This document shows positions 34,974-43,457 of a stretch of DNA of 64,000 nt, one piece after another. The DNA lies in NCBI RefSeq assembly GCF_965227365.1, contig NZ_OZ245754.1, positions 2,356,001-2,420,000 on the forward strand, in the 5' to 3' direction. The DNA is from Hwanghaeella sp965227365 (GTDB lineage: Bacteria > Pseudomonadota > Alphaproteobacteria > UBA8366 > Aestuariispiraceae). Under the pieces are notes generated by a model. It made no database searches, was not told the DNA's origin, and worked only from the letters and a program-made list of their open reading frames with translations. Numbering within the stretch: the stretch's first letter is position 1; the number at the start of each line of letters is the position of its first letter. The position numbers and the translations under genes are program-made.

Positions 34974-35846
34974 TTACTTGTATTTCGTCGGCAGTTGAGA
35001 TCCCACCTGAGCGGTGAAGTCCTTGCCCTTGATGGCTTCGCCGAAAGCACGGCCGTTTTCCGCGGTCGGCGCACCGAGCAGGGCCGCCGCCTCGGGAATG
35101 CCGCCCAGCACTTCCTTGGCCTTCGCGATGCGCTGATTCTGCGCTTCGACGTATTTCGCGTTATCCGTCTTGCTGATCGCTTCCGTCGCGCTGACCAGAG
35201 CGGCAGCCTGTCCGACCAGATAGTAGACCGACTTCTGCGCATCGGTCATTTCCTGGTTGGTCTTCACATCCGGGGGATAGAAGCGGTGACGCACGACGCC
35301 CTGGCTGTATTCAACCAGTTCGAAGTTCGGGTTCAGCGGATGCTCGTTTTCCAGCATCGTCGCTGCCGTATCGCCCGGCAGGTTCGGGTTGGCCAAACCG
35401 TGGCAGGACATGCAGTTCGCGGCGATGTCGTAGATCATCGACGAATGGATCATGCCCTTGCCGATCGCGTCCTGGATCGAATTCGGGTTCTTCTTGTCGT
35501 TATGGATGTCGATCCATTCCTTGGCGGCGCCATGGCAGCTTTCACAGGACGGGCCCGCTTCGGCCTTACCGTCGATCACGGTGTAATGGCAGAGCATGCA
35601 GGTGTCGGATTTCTTCATCCGCTTGTCACCCACCGCCTTAACGATTTCCTTGCCCTTTTTGTCTTTATGGATCTCCTTGAAGGAGGAGAAGTGGGGCGTG
35701 CCCTCCCAGACTTCATGTTCAGCTGTATGACACTTCTTGCACGCGTCCGGTCCGACCTTGTCGGCCGCTTGTGCACCGGCGGTTCCGAACACGGCGGTAA
35801 GGAGAGCCGCCGCAAACGCCGCCCGGAAAAGTCTTTGGATCATCAT
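34974..35846 (-). CDS. Periplasmic tetraheme c-type cytochrome (c554-like)
   Basis: A 290-residue protein with a signal peptide (about 1-27, GAQA|AD). Four CxxCH heme sites are visible: CKKCH (C36), CMLCH (C83), CESCH (C101) and CMSCH (C145). Spacing and segments such as 'VGPDACKKCHTAEHEVWEGTPH' resemble the cytochrome c554 family. The C-terminal half has no heme sites and is helical. ATG at 35846 follows GGGGACAA; the open frame extends upstream without a start site. It is the last and separately terminated gene of the electron-transfer cluster. Its redox partner is unknown. Confidence 0.92.
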   Translation of the reverse strand: MMIQRLFRAAFAAALLTAVFGTAGAQAADKVGPDACKKCHTAEHEVWEGTPHFSSFKEIHKDKKGKEIVKAVGDKRMKKSDTCMLCHYTVIDGKAEAGPSCESCHGAAKEWIDIHNDKKNPNSIQDAIGKGMIHSSMIYDIAANCMSCHGLANPNLPGDTAATMLENEHPLNPNFELVEYSQGVVRHRFYPPDVKTNQEMTDAQKSVYYLVGQAAALVSATEAISKTDNAKYVEAQNQRIAKAKEVLGGIPEAAALLGAPTAENGRAFGEAIKGKDFTAQVGSQLPTKYK

Positions 35847-36106
35847 TTGTCCCCGACTGTTGTTGCCTGGGCCCAGTTGGGCTTCCACTGTTCGCCCCGC
35901 CGACCATCGACGAAGCTGGATCACATCTCGTAACATCATACTGCACGTTTGTGACCGTGTTCTTTCGGTTACACCGGAACGGCAGCGATCCATTTGTTTC
36001 GCCGCGCATCCCCAAGCACCGTTATGCCCCACATTAACGTTTGCCTGAATCCGATGCAAGGAACGACCACACAATCCTATCTACTGTAGTTCACAAAAAA
36101 CTGAAC
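35847..36106. other. Leader/promoter region of the tetraheme cytochrome gene
   Basis: No gene is supported. At its right border an AT-rich hairpin (TAGTTCA 36087-36093 with TGAACTA 36102-36108) lies just past the porin terminator. The rest should hold the promoter of the tetraheme gene on the reverse strand; I see no certain -35/-10 pair. Confidence 0.4.
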
Positions 36107-36143
36107 TAAAAAAATACGGCCCCCGTCAGAAACGAGGGCCGTA
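36107..36143 (-). terminator. Terminator of the pentaheme-porin unit
   Basis: A 12-bp stem with one mismatch (TACGGCCCCCGT 36115-36126 with ACGAGGGCCGTA 36132-36143) has T-runs on both sides, the reverse strand reading GTATTTTTTT. It lies 60 bases past the stop at 36204 and could work in both directions. Confidence 0.85.
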
Positions 36144-36203
36144 ATTTTATTACCTTTATCAGTCGGTTAACGGCGCAAGCCGCCAAGCCGCCTGAACTGT
36201 TGC

Positions 36204-37763
36204 TTAGAACTTGCGGCGAAGTTCCAAACGGACACCGCGAATGTCTTCATTATCCTCGCGCCAGCCGTAGATACCGTCTGCGCGCACGATCCATTCCGGC
36301 GCAATCGGCAGCTGATAACGGAACCCGACGGCATATTCGTCACCGGGAACCGCGCGGTTCGCACTGAACCCGCCGATCCGCTGAGACGTCGCCGCTTCCA
36401 CCACGATCTGCTGGTGCAGGTCGAAGAGATACTGAACGCCGATCGCGCCACCAAACGCATCCTGCGCGCTGTCGTTCAGTTTCGGGAAGTTGGTGATACC
36501 CGGGTTTTCAAAGGTGATCCCCGTATTCTTCAACAGGCCGGTATTGTCCGTCAGCGGCTGCGGACGGTCGAGACCGATGAAGAAGTTCGCGTAGGGAACC
36601 AAGGTCGACGGCAAATGCGTGATAAGCGAGTTTTCCAACAGGAAGACGAAACCGTCAGCGGTCTGGTCGGCCCCGTTGTCCCGATCCTGCCCGAAGGTCC
36701 AGATCACACGGGCACTGTTCGACAGCCAACTGCTATACCGCTTCGAGAACGCGACCGTGAGGCTGTTGAAGGATTGATCGTCGAAACCATCATTGCCCTC
36801 AAGACGCCCGTAACCGAATTCCCAGTATCCTTCCATGGCTTCGACAAAGCCGGCGACGCCGTAAACGTCGAGGTTATGCTTCGCGCGCTTTCCGTTTCCG
36901 TCCAGGATCGCCGGGTTTTCAACCTGATCGATACCGGCAAAGAAAGTGAAGTCCATATTGGAAATGGTCAGTGCCGGGCTGTTCTTCGCCGCGATGGTGA
37001 ACGCCGCGCCAGTGAAGATTTCATCAACCCAGACACCGTTCTGGAAAATGATCGGCATCAAACCGAAGGCGATCGGCAGGTCAAATCCGGCATCGCGGTC
37101 CATCAGACCGGAGGCGATCTGACCGACATCCCCTTCGAAGAATAGAGCCTCGATATTACCGTTGATCTGTTCTTCGCCCTGGTCCTTGTCGTCCCCGAAG
37201 AACTCATAACGGGTGGCGTTTCCATCTCGGTCGAAAGGTTCGACCAAAGCGTGGATACGTTCCGTGCCGGTGAGTTTCAGGTCGATATCCAGATTCGCAT
37301 CAACCGCGATCTGTCCCCGTTCGTCATTGCCGTTGTCGTTGTATTCGACCGCGGTTTTGACGTCGCCGTAGATAGCCAAGGCCGGGAAGACGAGGTTCCG
37401 TTCGCCGATGATGTTGATGCCCGGCTGGAACGGACCTTCCTGGTACTGGGGACGACCCAGTTCCAATGCCGGACGCGGCGTCGGCGCCGGCCGTTTGGCT
37501 CCATAGATCTCATACTGAGCCTGCGGATCGTACGGCTTGTCTTCGTAGTTCGGATCGTCCCCGAAAAGGTTCGGATCGTGTTCAACCTTGGTGGCTTCAG
37601 GCGGAATGATCGATTCCGTCTGATGCCCCTCCGCGGCGCCCCAGGCGTCCGCCGACAGCATCGACAAGGAAAGTGCCGTTGCCGCCAGCAGACCGGTTAT
37701 CCCGACGCCAATGCGTCCGAATGCCTGGCCTGAGATCACCCCACTTTTTTCATACTCTCCCAT
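36204..37763 (-). CDS. Outer-membrane beta-barrel (porin-like) protein of the cytochrome cluster
   Basis: A 519-residue protein with a long signal peptide (about 1-42, hydrophobic GLLAATALSLSMLSA then AWGA). The mature N-terminus (about 45-110) is acidic and Pro-rich, then alternating polar and hydrophobic strands run to the end, and the last residue is Phe ('GVRLELRRKF'), the signature of BamA-assembled barrels. I recognise no named family. It starts 17 bases after the pentaheme cytochrome stop, so the two are cotranscribed; this makes it a candidate outer-membrane sleeve for multiheme cytochromes, but length and strand number do not clearly match MtrB/PioB. GGGGCGATCC precedes the ATG. Confidence 0.8.
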   Translation of the reverse strand: MGEYEKSGVISGQAFGRIGVGITGLLAATALSLSMLSADAWGAAEGHQTESIIPPEATKVEHDPNLFGDDPNYEDKPYDPQAQYEIYGAKRPAPTPRPALELGRPQYQEGPFQPGINIIGERNLVFPALAIYGDVKTAVEYNDNGNDERGQIAVDANLDIDLKLTGTERIHALVEPFDRDGNATRYEFFGDDKDQGEEQINGNIEALFFEGDVGQIASGLMDRDAGFDLPIAFGLMPIIFQNGVWVDEIFTGAAFTIAAKNSPALTISNMDFTFFAGIDQVENPAILDGNGKRAKHNLDVYGVAGFVEAMEGYWEFGYGRLEGNDGFDDQSFNSLTVAFSKRYSSWLSNSARVIWTFGQDRDNGADQTADGFVFLLENSLITHLPSTLVPYANFFIGLDRPQPLTDNTGLLKNTGITFENPGITNFPKLNDSAQDAFGGAIGVQYLFDLHQQIVVEAATSQRIGGFSANRAVPGDEYAVGFRYQLPIAPEWIVRADGIYGWREDNEDIRGVRLELRRKF

Positions 37764-37780
37764 TGGATCGCCCCAGACCT

Positions 37781-40069
37781 TTAATTGACGTCGAATTCAA
37801 CAGTGTAGGCGTGGAAGTCGAGCATCCATTCATTCATGGACTGCTCCATATCCACAGTCGAGCCTACGAACTTCATGAAGTAGATCGGCTCCGCGCGACT
37901 GCGCAACCGAACGGACAGCTTGTACTTGCCCGGCTTGGTGATCAGCTCACCAGGGACCGAGTAGTCGGCTGTCTTGCTACCCAACGGCGGGATCGACCGA
38001 CCTTCCATGCGAACGAACGGCGCATGGTTCAGAACCGTCGTCGGCTGCGGAGCCGGACGCAGGAACGGACGTTGGTCGATGTCCAGGTTGATCGGCAGAT
38101 ACATCTCGCGGTCCGTGCCCTTGACGTTGGTCGTCAGGAACTTGGTCTGCAAGTTGAAGATCTGATCATCGAACGGGATCTTACCAGCCGCCACATCCAG
38201 TGAATGGATGTCCGCGAAGTCGCCATTGCTGTCGACATAACCGGATTCCCAAACCCGCTTTCCATCGGGGTCGGTCAAGGCAACGTTCAGCCAGATTTCC
38301 GGCTGTGCACCCAACGAACCGGACGGCAGGTTGTGGCCTTCGTCGATGTTGTTGATGACATAGGCGAAGTCCAGATCATCACCGACCCGGCGGCCGCCGT
38401 CGAAGAACGGACCGTCGATACGGCTACCGTTTTCCATGACCTGCTTGCGCAGCTCACGCTTGTCTTCCAACGCGGCCAGGTTGACCTCGATGATTGCCCA
38501 GGCATCTTCACGATCGCCGATATCGGACCACGCGAACGGGAAGTCCACGTTCAGGTTGTCCTTCGCCGCGTGCAGGGTGGCCCGGAATTCAGGCGAAGCG
38601 GCCGGGATCGTGGCGTTCAGCGCCGCCAGCTTGCCCGCAAGGTCAGCCACCTGATCTTCATTGGGCGGATTGCCCTTGAAGCTCTCCAGCGTATCGACAA
38701 CCGCCTGGTAGGCATCGTCGAACCCGTCGATGGCGCCGAGACTGCCTTCGATGGACGGAAGGCTGGCGATCACCGCGTCGACCAGCGAAGCGTCACCGCC
38801 GAGATCGACGGTTGCCTCACGGGCCGCTTCGAGTGCCTCGCGACCTTCGGCCAGGGCGTCTTCCGCACCGTCCGCGTCGAGAACGCCGTCAAGCGCTTCC
38901 AACCGGGCGAGCATCCGCTCCAGACCCTTTTCGGTTTCGAAACCGACCGTGCCGCGAGCAATGTTACGTTCGATCGATTCCAGACCGTTGAAGGCTTCCA
39001 GACCGCCGCCGAGGCCTTCCATCGCAAGGTGGAAATCCTCATACGCACTGGTCAGGTCTTCATGCTCGTCCTCGAACTCTTCCGTGCCCCAGCCGCCGCG
39101 ATAATCGAAAGCGAGCCAGTCCTCGATGTCGAACGCTTCGGCATCGGGGTTGTGCGGGAAGATGCCCGGATGGGCGATCGGATAGCCCGGACCGTAGAAG
39201 GCATGGTTGCTGTGACGGCGACCCGGGTTGATTTCAACACCGTTCACGACCGCCGACGGGCCGGTTTCATAACCCGCGGCAACCCCCGGGGTCTTGCCCA
39301 TGTGGCAATCCTGGCAGGTATCGCCTTTCTTGAAGGCCGGCGAGTCACGATACTGATCCCAGACAACCTCCAGCTTAATGCCGAGGTTCACCGCCACCTG
39401 GTGACAGGAGACGCAGAACTCGGATTTGCTGATATCCGCGAATTTGATGACGTTCGTGTGGATCTTGTTGCCGCGCTCTTCGTCGTTGACGGCGATCCGC
39501 AGCTCATCCTTCTGTTCGATCACTTCATCGAATTTGGTTTCGCGCAGGGCACCGGCCATCGGCGTGTAAATATCGCCCGGGGCGATGTTCCGCTCACCGT
39601 TCACCTTACCGTAGGATTCGGCGACGCGGTGACAGGTGATGCAGGTAATCCCTTCCCGCGCGACCTGGCTGCGTTCCCACAGCGGCAGGTGCCGTTTCTC
39701 GCCGCGCTGCGTGCCGACCGTCTGGTGACAGCGAACGCAGAAGGAGCCGATCGTTCCTTGGCTGAGATCGGTGATCTTCTGTTCGAACTTATGGAACATC
39801 GGCGAAATCGATGCATAAGCATGGTTCGAAGAAGACCATTCCGAATAAATCTGCTGGTGACAGGGTTGGCACTGACTGGCCGTCGGATAGGCGTCTTCCG
39901 AATAGACCGCCGCATGGGGGTCTTCGGTGTCGGTCGCCAGTTTCAGAGCGGTGCCCTCAGCCGAGGCTGGGGAAACCACCACAAACATCAAGGCGGCGAG
40001 CGCTATCGCACCGCGAATAGCGACGCCAAGGGGCGCAATGTTGAGCGCTGAAAGTCGAGAACGTGTCAC
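37781..40069 (-). CDS. Large pentaheme c-type cytochrome with acidic helical insertion
   Basis: A 762-residue protein with a signal peptide (to about 37). Five CxxCH sites lie in the first third: CQPCH (C67), CVRCH (C111), CITCH (C143), CVSCH (C219) and CQDCH (C252). 'CHQQIYSEWSSSNHAYA' with W-x-x-S-x-H after a heme is typical of the c554/HAO-like superfamily. Residues about 320-520 are an acidic, Ala/Leu-rich helical stretch without hemes, and the last 230 residues look like a beta-sandwich domain. The start is GTG with GAGGAGCAAGAC upstream. It has its own promoter region and is followed by the porin gene. Confidence 0.93.
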   Translation of the reverse strand: MTRSRLSALNIAPLGVAIRGAIALAALMFVVVSPASAEGTALKLATDTEDPHAAVYSEDAYPTASQCQPCHQQIYSEWSSSNHAYASISPMFHKFEQKITDLSQGTIGSFCVRCHQTVGTQRGEKRHLPLWERSQVAREGITCITCHRVAESYGKVNGERNIAPGDIYTPMAGALRETKFDEVIEQKDELRIAVNDEERGNKIHTNVIKFADISKSEFCVSCHQVAVNLGIKLEVVWDQYRDSPAFKKGDTCQDCHMGKTPGVAAGYETGPSAVVNGVEINPGRRHSNHAFYGPGYPIAHPGIFPHNPDAEAFDIEDWLAFDYRGGWGTEEFEDEHEDLTSAYEDFHLAMEGLGGGLEAFNGLESIERNIARGTVGFETEKGLERMLARLEALDGVLDADGAEDALAEGREALEAAREATVDLGGDASLVDAVIASLPSIEGSLGAIDGFDDAYQAVVDTLESFKGNPPNEDQVADLAGKLAALNATIPAASPEFRATLHAAKDNLNVDFPFAWSDIGDREDAWAIIEVNLAALEDKRELRKQVMENGSRIDGPFFDGGRRVGDDLDFAYVINNIDEGHNLPSGSLGAQPEIWLNVALTDPDGKRVWESGYVDSNGDFADIHSLDVAAGKIPFDDQIFNLQTKFLTTNVKGTDREMYLPINLDIDQRPFLRPAPQPTTVLNHAPFVRMEGRSIPPLGSKTADYSVPGELITKPGKYKLSVRLRSRAEPIYFMKFVGSTVDMEQSMNEWMLDFHAYTVEFDVN

Positions 40070-40477
40070 GTCTTGCTCCTCAGTTGTCAGTCCACCTGGC
40101 GCACAATACCTAAAAACCAGGCAGGGCCGTCCGGGGAAGGACGACCTTTAAAGCAACTCCCGTCCTTGAGGCGCTGTGCTGCCCCCCACAAACCAAGGAC
40201 TACTGCCAAGTTGATCAGCCCTTTAGCGGGGCTTCTCATTTGGCTCGATAAAACCGTATCACTTCTTCGTTCGTCAAGGAAGGTTGCCTAATATTCGCCA
40301 CATTATTGTCGTTTGGGGTTTGGTTAGGACCAATATGCAACAGAGTACCGCGAACGGCTCTCAATTGGGGTCGGAAACCACCTGAAAATGTCGGGTAATT
40401 TCCTTTCGTTTCAAACGGTTCGGGAATCGCACCGGACTTGAGTGGAGGCCGATTCCTGAATAATCGTCGGGAGGCCC
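40070..40477. other. Promoter region of the pentaheme-porin unit
   Basis: About 400 bases without a supported gene. A frame here on the reverse strand (40236-40763) overlaps the decaheme gene and has no motifs. A short palindrome TTGGT-TAGG-ACCAA lies at 40320-40333. I see no certain promoter boxes. Confidence 0.4.
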
Positions 40478-40516
40478 GTAAAAAAGGAAACGGGCACCCG
40501 GTTTCCCGGATGCCCG
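40478..40516 (-). terminator. Terminator of the FHA-to-decaheme unit
   Basis: An 11-bp stem with one mismatch (CGGGCACCCGG 40491-40501 with CCGGATGCCCG 40506-40516) is followed on the reverse strand by TTTCCTTTTTTACGGG. It lies 22 bases past the decaheme stop at 40538. Confidence 0.88.
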
Positions 40517-40537
40517 CCCTGCCGATCGCGTATCGGG

Positions 40538-42607
40538 CTACTGATTCGTCGTCAGCTTTGTATCCACCGCGGCGGGCGGAAATTCCCCGACATGGTAGTT
40601 GTGGCACTGGGTGCATTGGTTGCCCGCAACACTCGCGGTGTGACATTCGGCGCAAACCTCCTGCCCCAAGGGCGAGAAATTGCTGGTGAAGGTCGAATTG
40701 TCGAAATCCGCGAAACCGGCGGCGTAGTCCGCGTCCGGGTTCAGGGTGTGACAGGTCGAACATCCCTTGTCGCCGATCAAGGCGAAGTGCTTGGAGTGGA
40801 AGAAATCGGTGAACCCGACGACCGACGGGTCGGCCTGACGCGTCTTCCAGTTCACCTCACCCGGACCGTCGGTCTTGTCGACGCTGTGACAACCGACGCA
40901 TCCACCCGGCGACTTCGGTGTTCCGATCGCGTCCATCAGCGAGGCGCCAAGCTCCTCGTTCTGGTTGGTCACCACCGCGAAACGCAGCCAATCCCGCATG
41001 AACCGATCACCGTGGCCGGTCAGCTTGTAGTAGAGGGTGTAATAATCCTCATACCAGCCGCCGCCCTCGGCCCAGCTCGCCTCATCCATCATATCGTCGG
41101 GCAATTCGGGCACATCGGCCTCATCTTCCGGCATCGGAATTTCCTCGCCGTCGAGATGCGCGGTCATTTCCTCGAACAGGTTCGGGAACCAACGCTGCTG
41201 CAGCATCGCGATTCCGTCGATATGCAGATTCGCCAGCAGGGCCGCGACCTGTTTCTGGTCGAGCTCCGCGTCGGAAGCGGCGCTCAACCGCTCCTGAATC
41301 GCTTCCTGACCGTTCGTGAGGATGTCGTAGATCAGGGTCTTGTAGGCCCAGATCAGGTTTTCGACATGTTTCCGGCCTTCATCGTCGAGGTCTTCAAGAT
41401 CGAAGAGGTCGAGGTCTTCCTCCTCGATATAGGCGCGGGCCGCGGCATAGCCTTCGTCGCTGCGCATCAGGGCATCCCCGATCGCCTGGAATTCCTCGCC
41501 TTCCGCGTCGACCGGCCATTCGCCGGTATTGGCTTCCATATCGATCAGCGAATCGACGTCCATGCCCGGCAGGCGCAGGATTTCGATCGGCTTATCCGCG
41601 ATGAACGGCGCGTGACAGGACGCGCAGCCGGTATCGAACCCGGCGAACAGCATCAGTTTGCCCTGGCTGTCCGGGGTGTGACAGGTCCGGCAGGTGGCCG
41701 GCGCCTTGTCGGCATTGTTCGGATCGGCGAAATACTTGCCGATATGCGCCTGGTGATCGAACTGAATCCGGGTCCGACGGGTATAGGGATAATCGCCGAA
41801 ATCCGGATGACCGTCGCCCAACGCGTTGAATTTATTGGTATGACAGGCCTGACATTCGGAATTGGCCATCTGGGTAATGTCGTTCTGATGGCCGCCATGC
41901 TCCTGGTGACAGGTGCGGCAGGCAATACCGCCGCCATCCGCTTCGCGGACCGACAGGCCCAGCGTGGCGGATACCTGCGTCATCAGCGGACCGCCGCCGG
42001 AAGTCCCCCGGGCCGACGCCTCTTCCGTCGCCGCGGCGAGGAAGGCGCTGGTCTGGTTATGCGCATTACCGCCGCGGTTCTGGTGACAGCTCAGGCAGTT
42101 CTGGACATCGGACGCCTCGGTGCCGCCGGTGAAAACCGAATGCGCCCAGGCAACCATGCCCTTGCCGCTGACCGTGTGACAGCTGGCGCAGCCGCCGAGC
42201 TCCGAGTGAGCCGCGGAAAGCGGCCCCGGTGAGAAGACCGCCTCGCCCGTCACGCCGCCGGCAAGTACCAGAAGCAGACCGACCACGACCGCCACCGCAT
42301 AGCGGGACAGCATGCCCCGTTTACGGCGGATGCTGGGCTTCGGCGAGCATTTCGGGATCGGGTTGCAGCAGCTGCCGTCCGGCAGCGGGCCGTTGGCGCA
42401 TTTGCCGCCGGCCGCGTCACTGCGGGTGCAGAGCCAGCGGCCGTTCTTGTTCAGGGGCCGGCATTCGGCCTGCGCCCGGCAGACGCCGTTGCTGCCCGGA
42501 CCGACCAGGCATGGTTTGCCTTCGGCCAATCGGCCGCAGACCCATTCCTGGTTCGGCCGCTCGTATGGGCTGCTTCGATAATCAAAACGCTGAAGTTTCA
42601 AATTCAC
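40538..42607 (-). CDS. Membrane-anchored decaheme c-type cytochrome with cysteine-rich cytoplasmic head
   Basis: A 689-residue protein. Residues 1-97 are hydrophilic with nine cysteines (C24, 33, 43, 49, 60, 70, 80, 81, 87) and a basic end (RRKRG), placing this head in the cytoplasm. One helix (about 101-120) crosses the membrane. Ten CxxCH sites follow: C140, 171, 230, 252, 306, 328, then after a heme-free acidic section (about 340-568), C570, 616, 652 and 665. The head could hold zinc or an Fe-S cluster. The GTG start lies 13 bases past the stop of the membrane protein upstream, so it is cotranscribed with the cytochrome b-like gene. I recognise no named family. Confidence 0.93.
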   Translation of the reverse strand: MNLKLQRFDYRSSPYERPNQEWVCGRLAEGKPCLVGPGSNGVCRAQAECRPLNKNGRWLCTRSDAAGGKCANGPLPDGSCCNPIPKCSPKPSIRRKRGMLSRYAVAVVVGLLLVLAGGVTGEAVFSPGPLSAAHSELGGCASCHTVSGKGMVAWAHSVFTGGTEASDVQNCLSCHQNRGGNAHNQTSAFLAAATEEASARGTSGGGPLMTQVSATLGLSVREADGGGIACRTCHQEHGGHQNDITQMANSECQACHTNKFNALGDGHPDFGDYPYTRRTRIQFDHQAHIGKYFADPNNADKAPATCRTCHTPDSQGKLMLFAGFDTGCASCHAPFIADKPIEILRLPGMDVDSLIDMEANTGEWPVDAEGEEFQAIGDALMRSDEGYAAARAYIEEEDLDLFDLEDLDDEGRKHVENLIWAYKTLIYDILTNGQEAIQERLSAASDAELDQKQVAALLANLHIDGIAMLQQRWFPNLFEEMTAHLDGEEIPMPEDEADVPELPDDMMDEASWAEGGGWYEDYYTLYYKLTGHGDRFMRDWLRFAVVTNQNEELGASLMDAIGTPKSPGGCVGCHSVDKTDGPGEVNWKTRQADPSVVGFTDFFHSKHFALIGDKGCSTCHTLNPDADYAAGFADFDNSTFTSNFSPLGQEVCAECHTASVAGNQCTQCHNYHVGEFPPAAVDTKLTTNQ

Positions 42608-42620
42608 GTTCCAGCCCCCA

Positions 42621-43457
42621 TCACAAACTCATGCCGGTAAAGGCATGAACCAGAATCACATGCACCACCGCCAAGGCCAGCAAGGCATAGGTCGCCGGAA
42701 TATGGATGAACAGCCATCCCTTCAGCGTCATCTGCAGCGCGTGGTGATAATCCAAATCGCTCTTCTTCTCGGCCAGGGCGCGCAGCTCTCCCAACACTTC
42801 CTTTTCCGTGTCGTTCAGGTAGCGCTCCATGCTGTCGAAATCCTGCTTCAATGCGAAACGGCGGCCGCCGAGCTCCATCAGGTGCTCGAAATAGTCGCGC
42901 GGGCGCATGAACCATTCCCGGAGCTGTTCAGTGTAGAAATCGGCGATCGAGGTCGAGGATGTTTGTTCAACCGAATAGACCGCGAGGTCGTCCGCCGCTT
43001 CCCGAAGCTGGGTGATGAAGACCGGAATGCGCTCGAAAATCACCTCTTCCCCGCGCCGTGTCAGGCGCGGCGGCAGGGACTTCGACAGGAAGGCGCCGAT
43101 CACGCCGGACAGCGCCACAACCACGAACAGCACCGCCATCGTGGTTTCGATCCAGCCGTTCGGAATGTCGAAATCGATATGGATCAGGAACACGCCGACC
43201 ACGAACCAGCCGAGATAGACGTGCAGTTTCACCCAGTTCCGAACCTTGGCGAGCGGCAGAAAGGGCAACTTCTTGCGGGTATTCAACAGCGCCAGGATCA
43301 GCATCCCGCCGAGCAGGATCCAACCGGTGACGAAGGCCGGCTCCCACAGCGCCGCCTGCATGCCGCCATGCATGAAATAGATTGCTACCGCGGCGAGCAA
43401 GGCGATGCCGAACCGCCCAACATGTTTTCGGGTCAACATCATGATCGGTTCAGCCAT
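42621..43457 (-). CDS. Cytochrome b-like integral membrane protein
   Basis: A 278-residue protein with about five membrane helices: near 14-32, 43-60, 78-95, 103-123 and 250-273. Helix 3 has 'KLHVYLGWFVVGVFLIHID' and helix 5 'FIHIPATYALLALAVVHVILVHAF'; paired histidines about 13-14 residues apart in two helices are the usual way to hold two heme b groups. A cytoplasmic or periplasmic helical section (about 130-245) separates them. It probably passes electrons through the membrane between the Fe-S protein and the decaheme cytochrome. ATG 43457 is given; ATG 43442, with a four-base overlap of the upstream stop, is equally likely. Confidence 0.78.
   Translation of the reverse strand: MAEPIMMLTRKHVGRFGIALLAAVAIYFMHGGMQAALWEPAFVTGWILLGGMLILALLNTRKKLPFLPLAKVRNWVKLHVYLGWFVVGVFLIHIDFDIPNGWIETTMAVLFVVVALSGVIGAFLSKSLPPRLTRRGEEVIFERIPVFITQLREAADDLAVYSVEQTSSTSIADFYTEQLREWFMRPRDYFEHLMELGGRRFALKQDFDSMERYLNDTEKEVLGELRALAEKKSDLDYHHALQMTLKGWLFIHIPATYALLALAVVHVILVHAFTGMSL

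Noticed and set aside
36204..37763. MtrB/PioB assignment for the outer-membrane barrel
   Set aside because: Length and N-terminus (no CxxC after the signal peptide) do not support the MtrB family; only the context suggests a conduit role.
38204..40051. 615-codon open frame on the plus strand
   Set aside because: It is antisense to the pentaheme cytochrome, which has five heme motifs, a signal peptide and a ribosome site. Long mirror frames are expected in GC-rich genes.
37781..40069. Nitrite reductase NrfA or hydroxylamine oxidoreductase as identity of the pentaheme protein
   Set aside because: No CxxCK site for NrfA and too few hemes for HAO; only general resemblance to the c554/HAO superfamily.
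40236..40763. 175-codon minus-strand frame between the pentaheme and decaheme genes
   Set aside because: Overlaps the decaheme gene end and its terminator in another frame; no motif or start signal.
40592..42232. 546-codon open frame on the plus strand
   Set aside because: Antisense to the decaheme cytochrome gene; no ribosome site or family motif.
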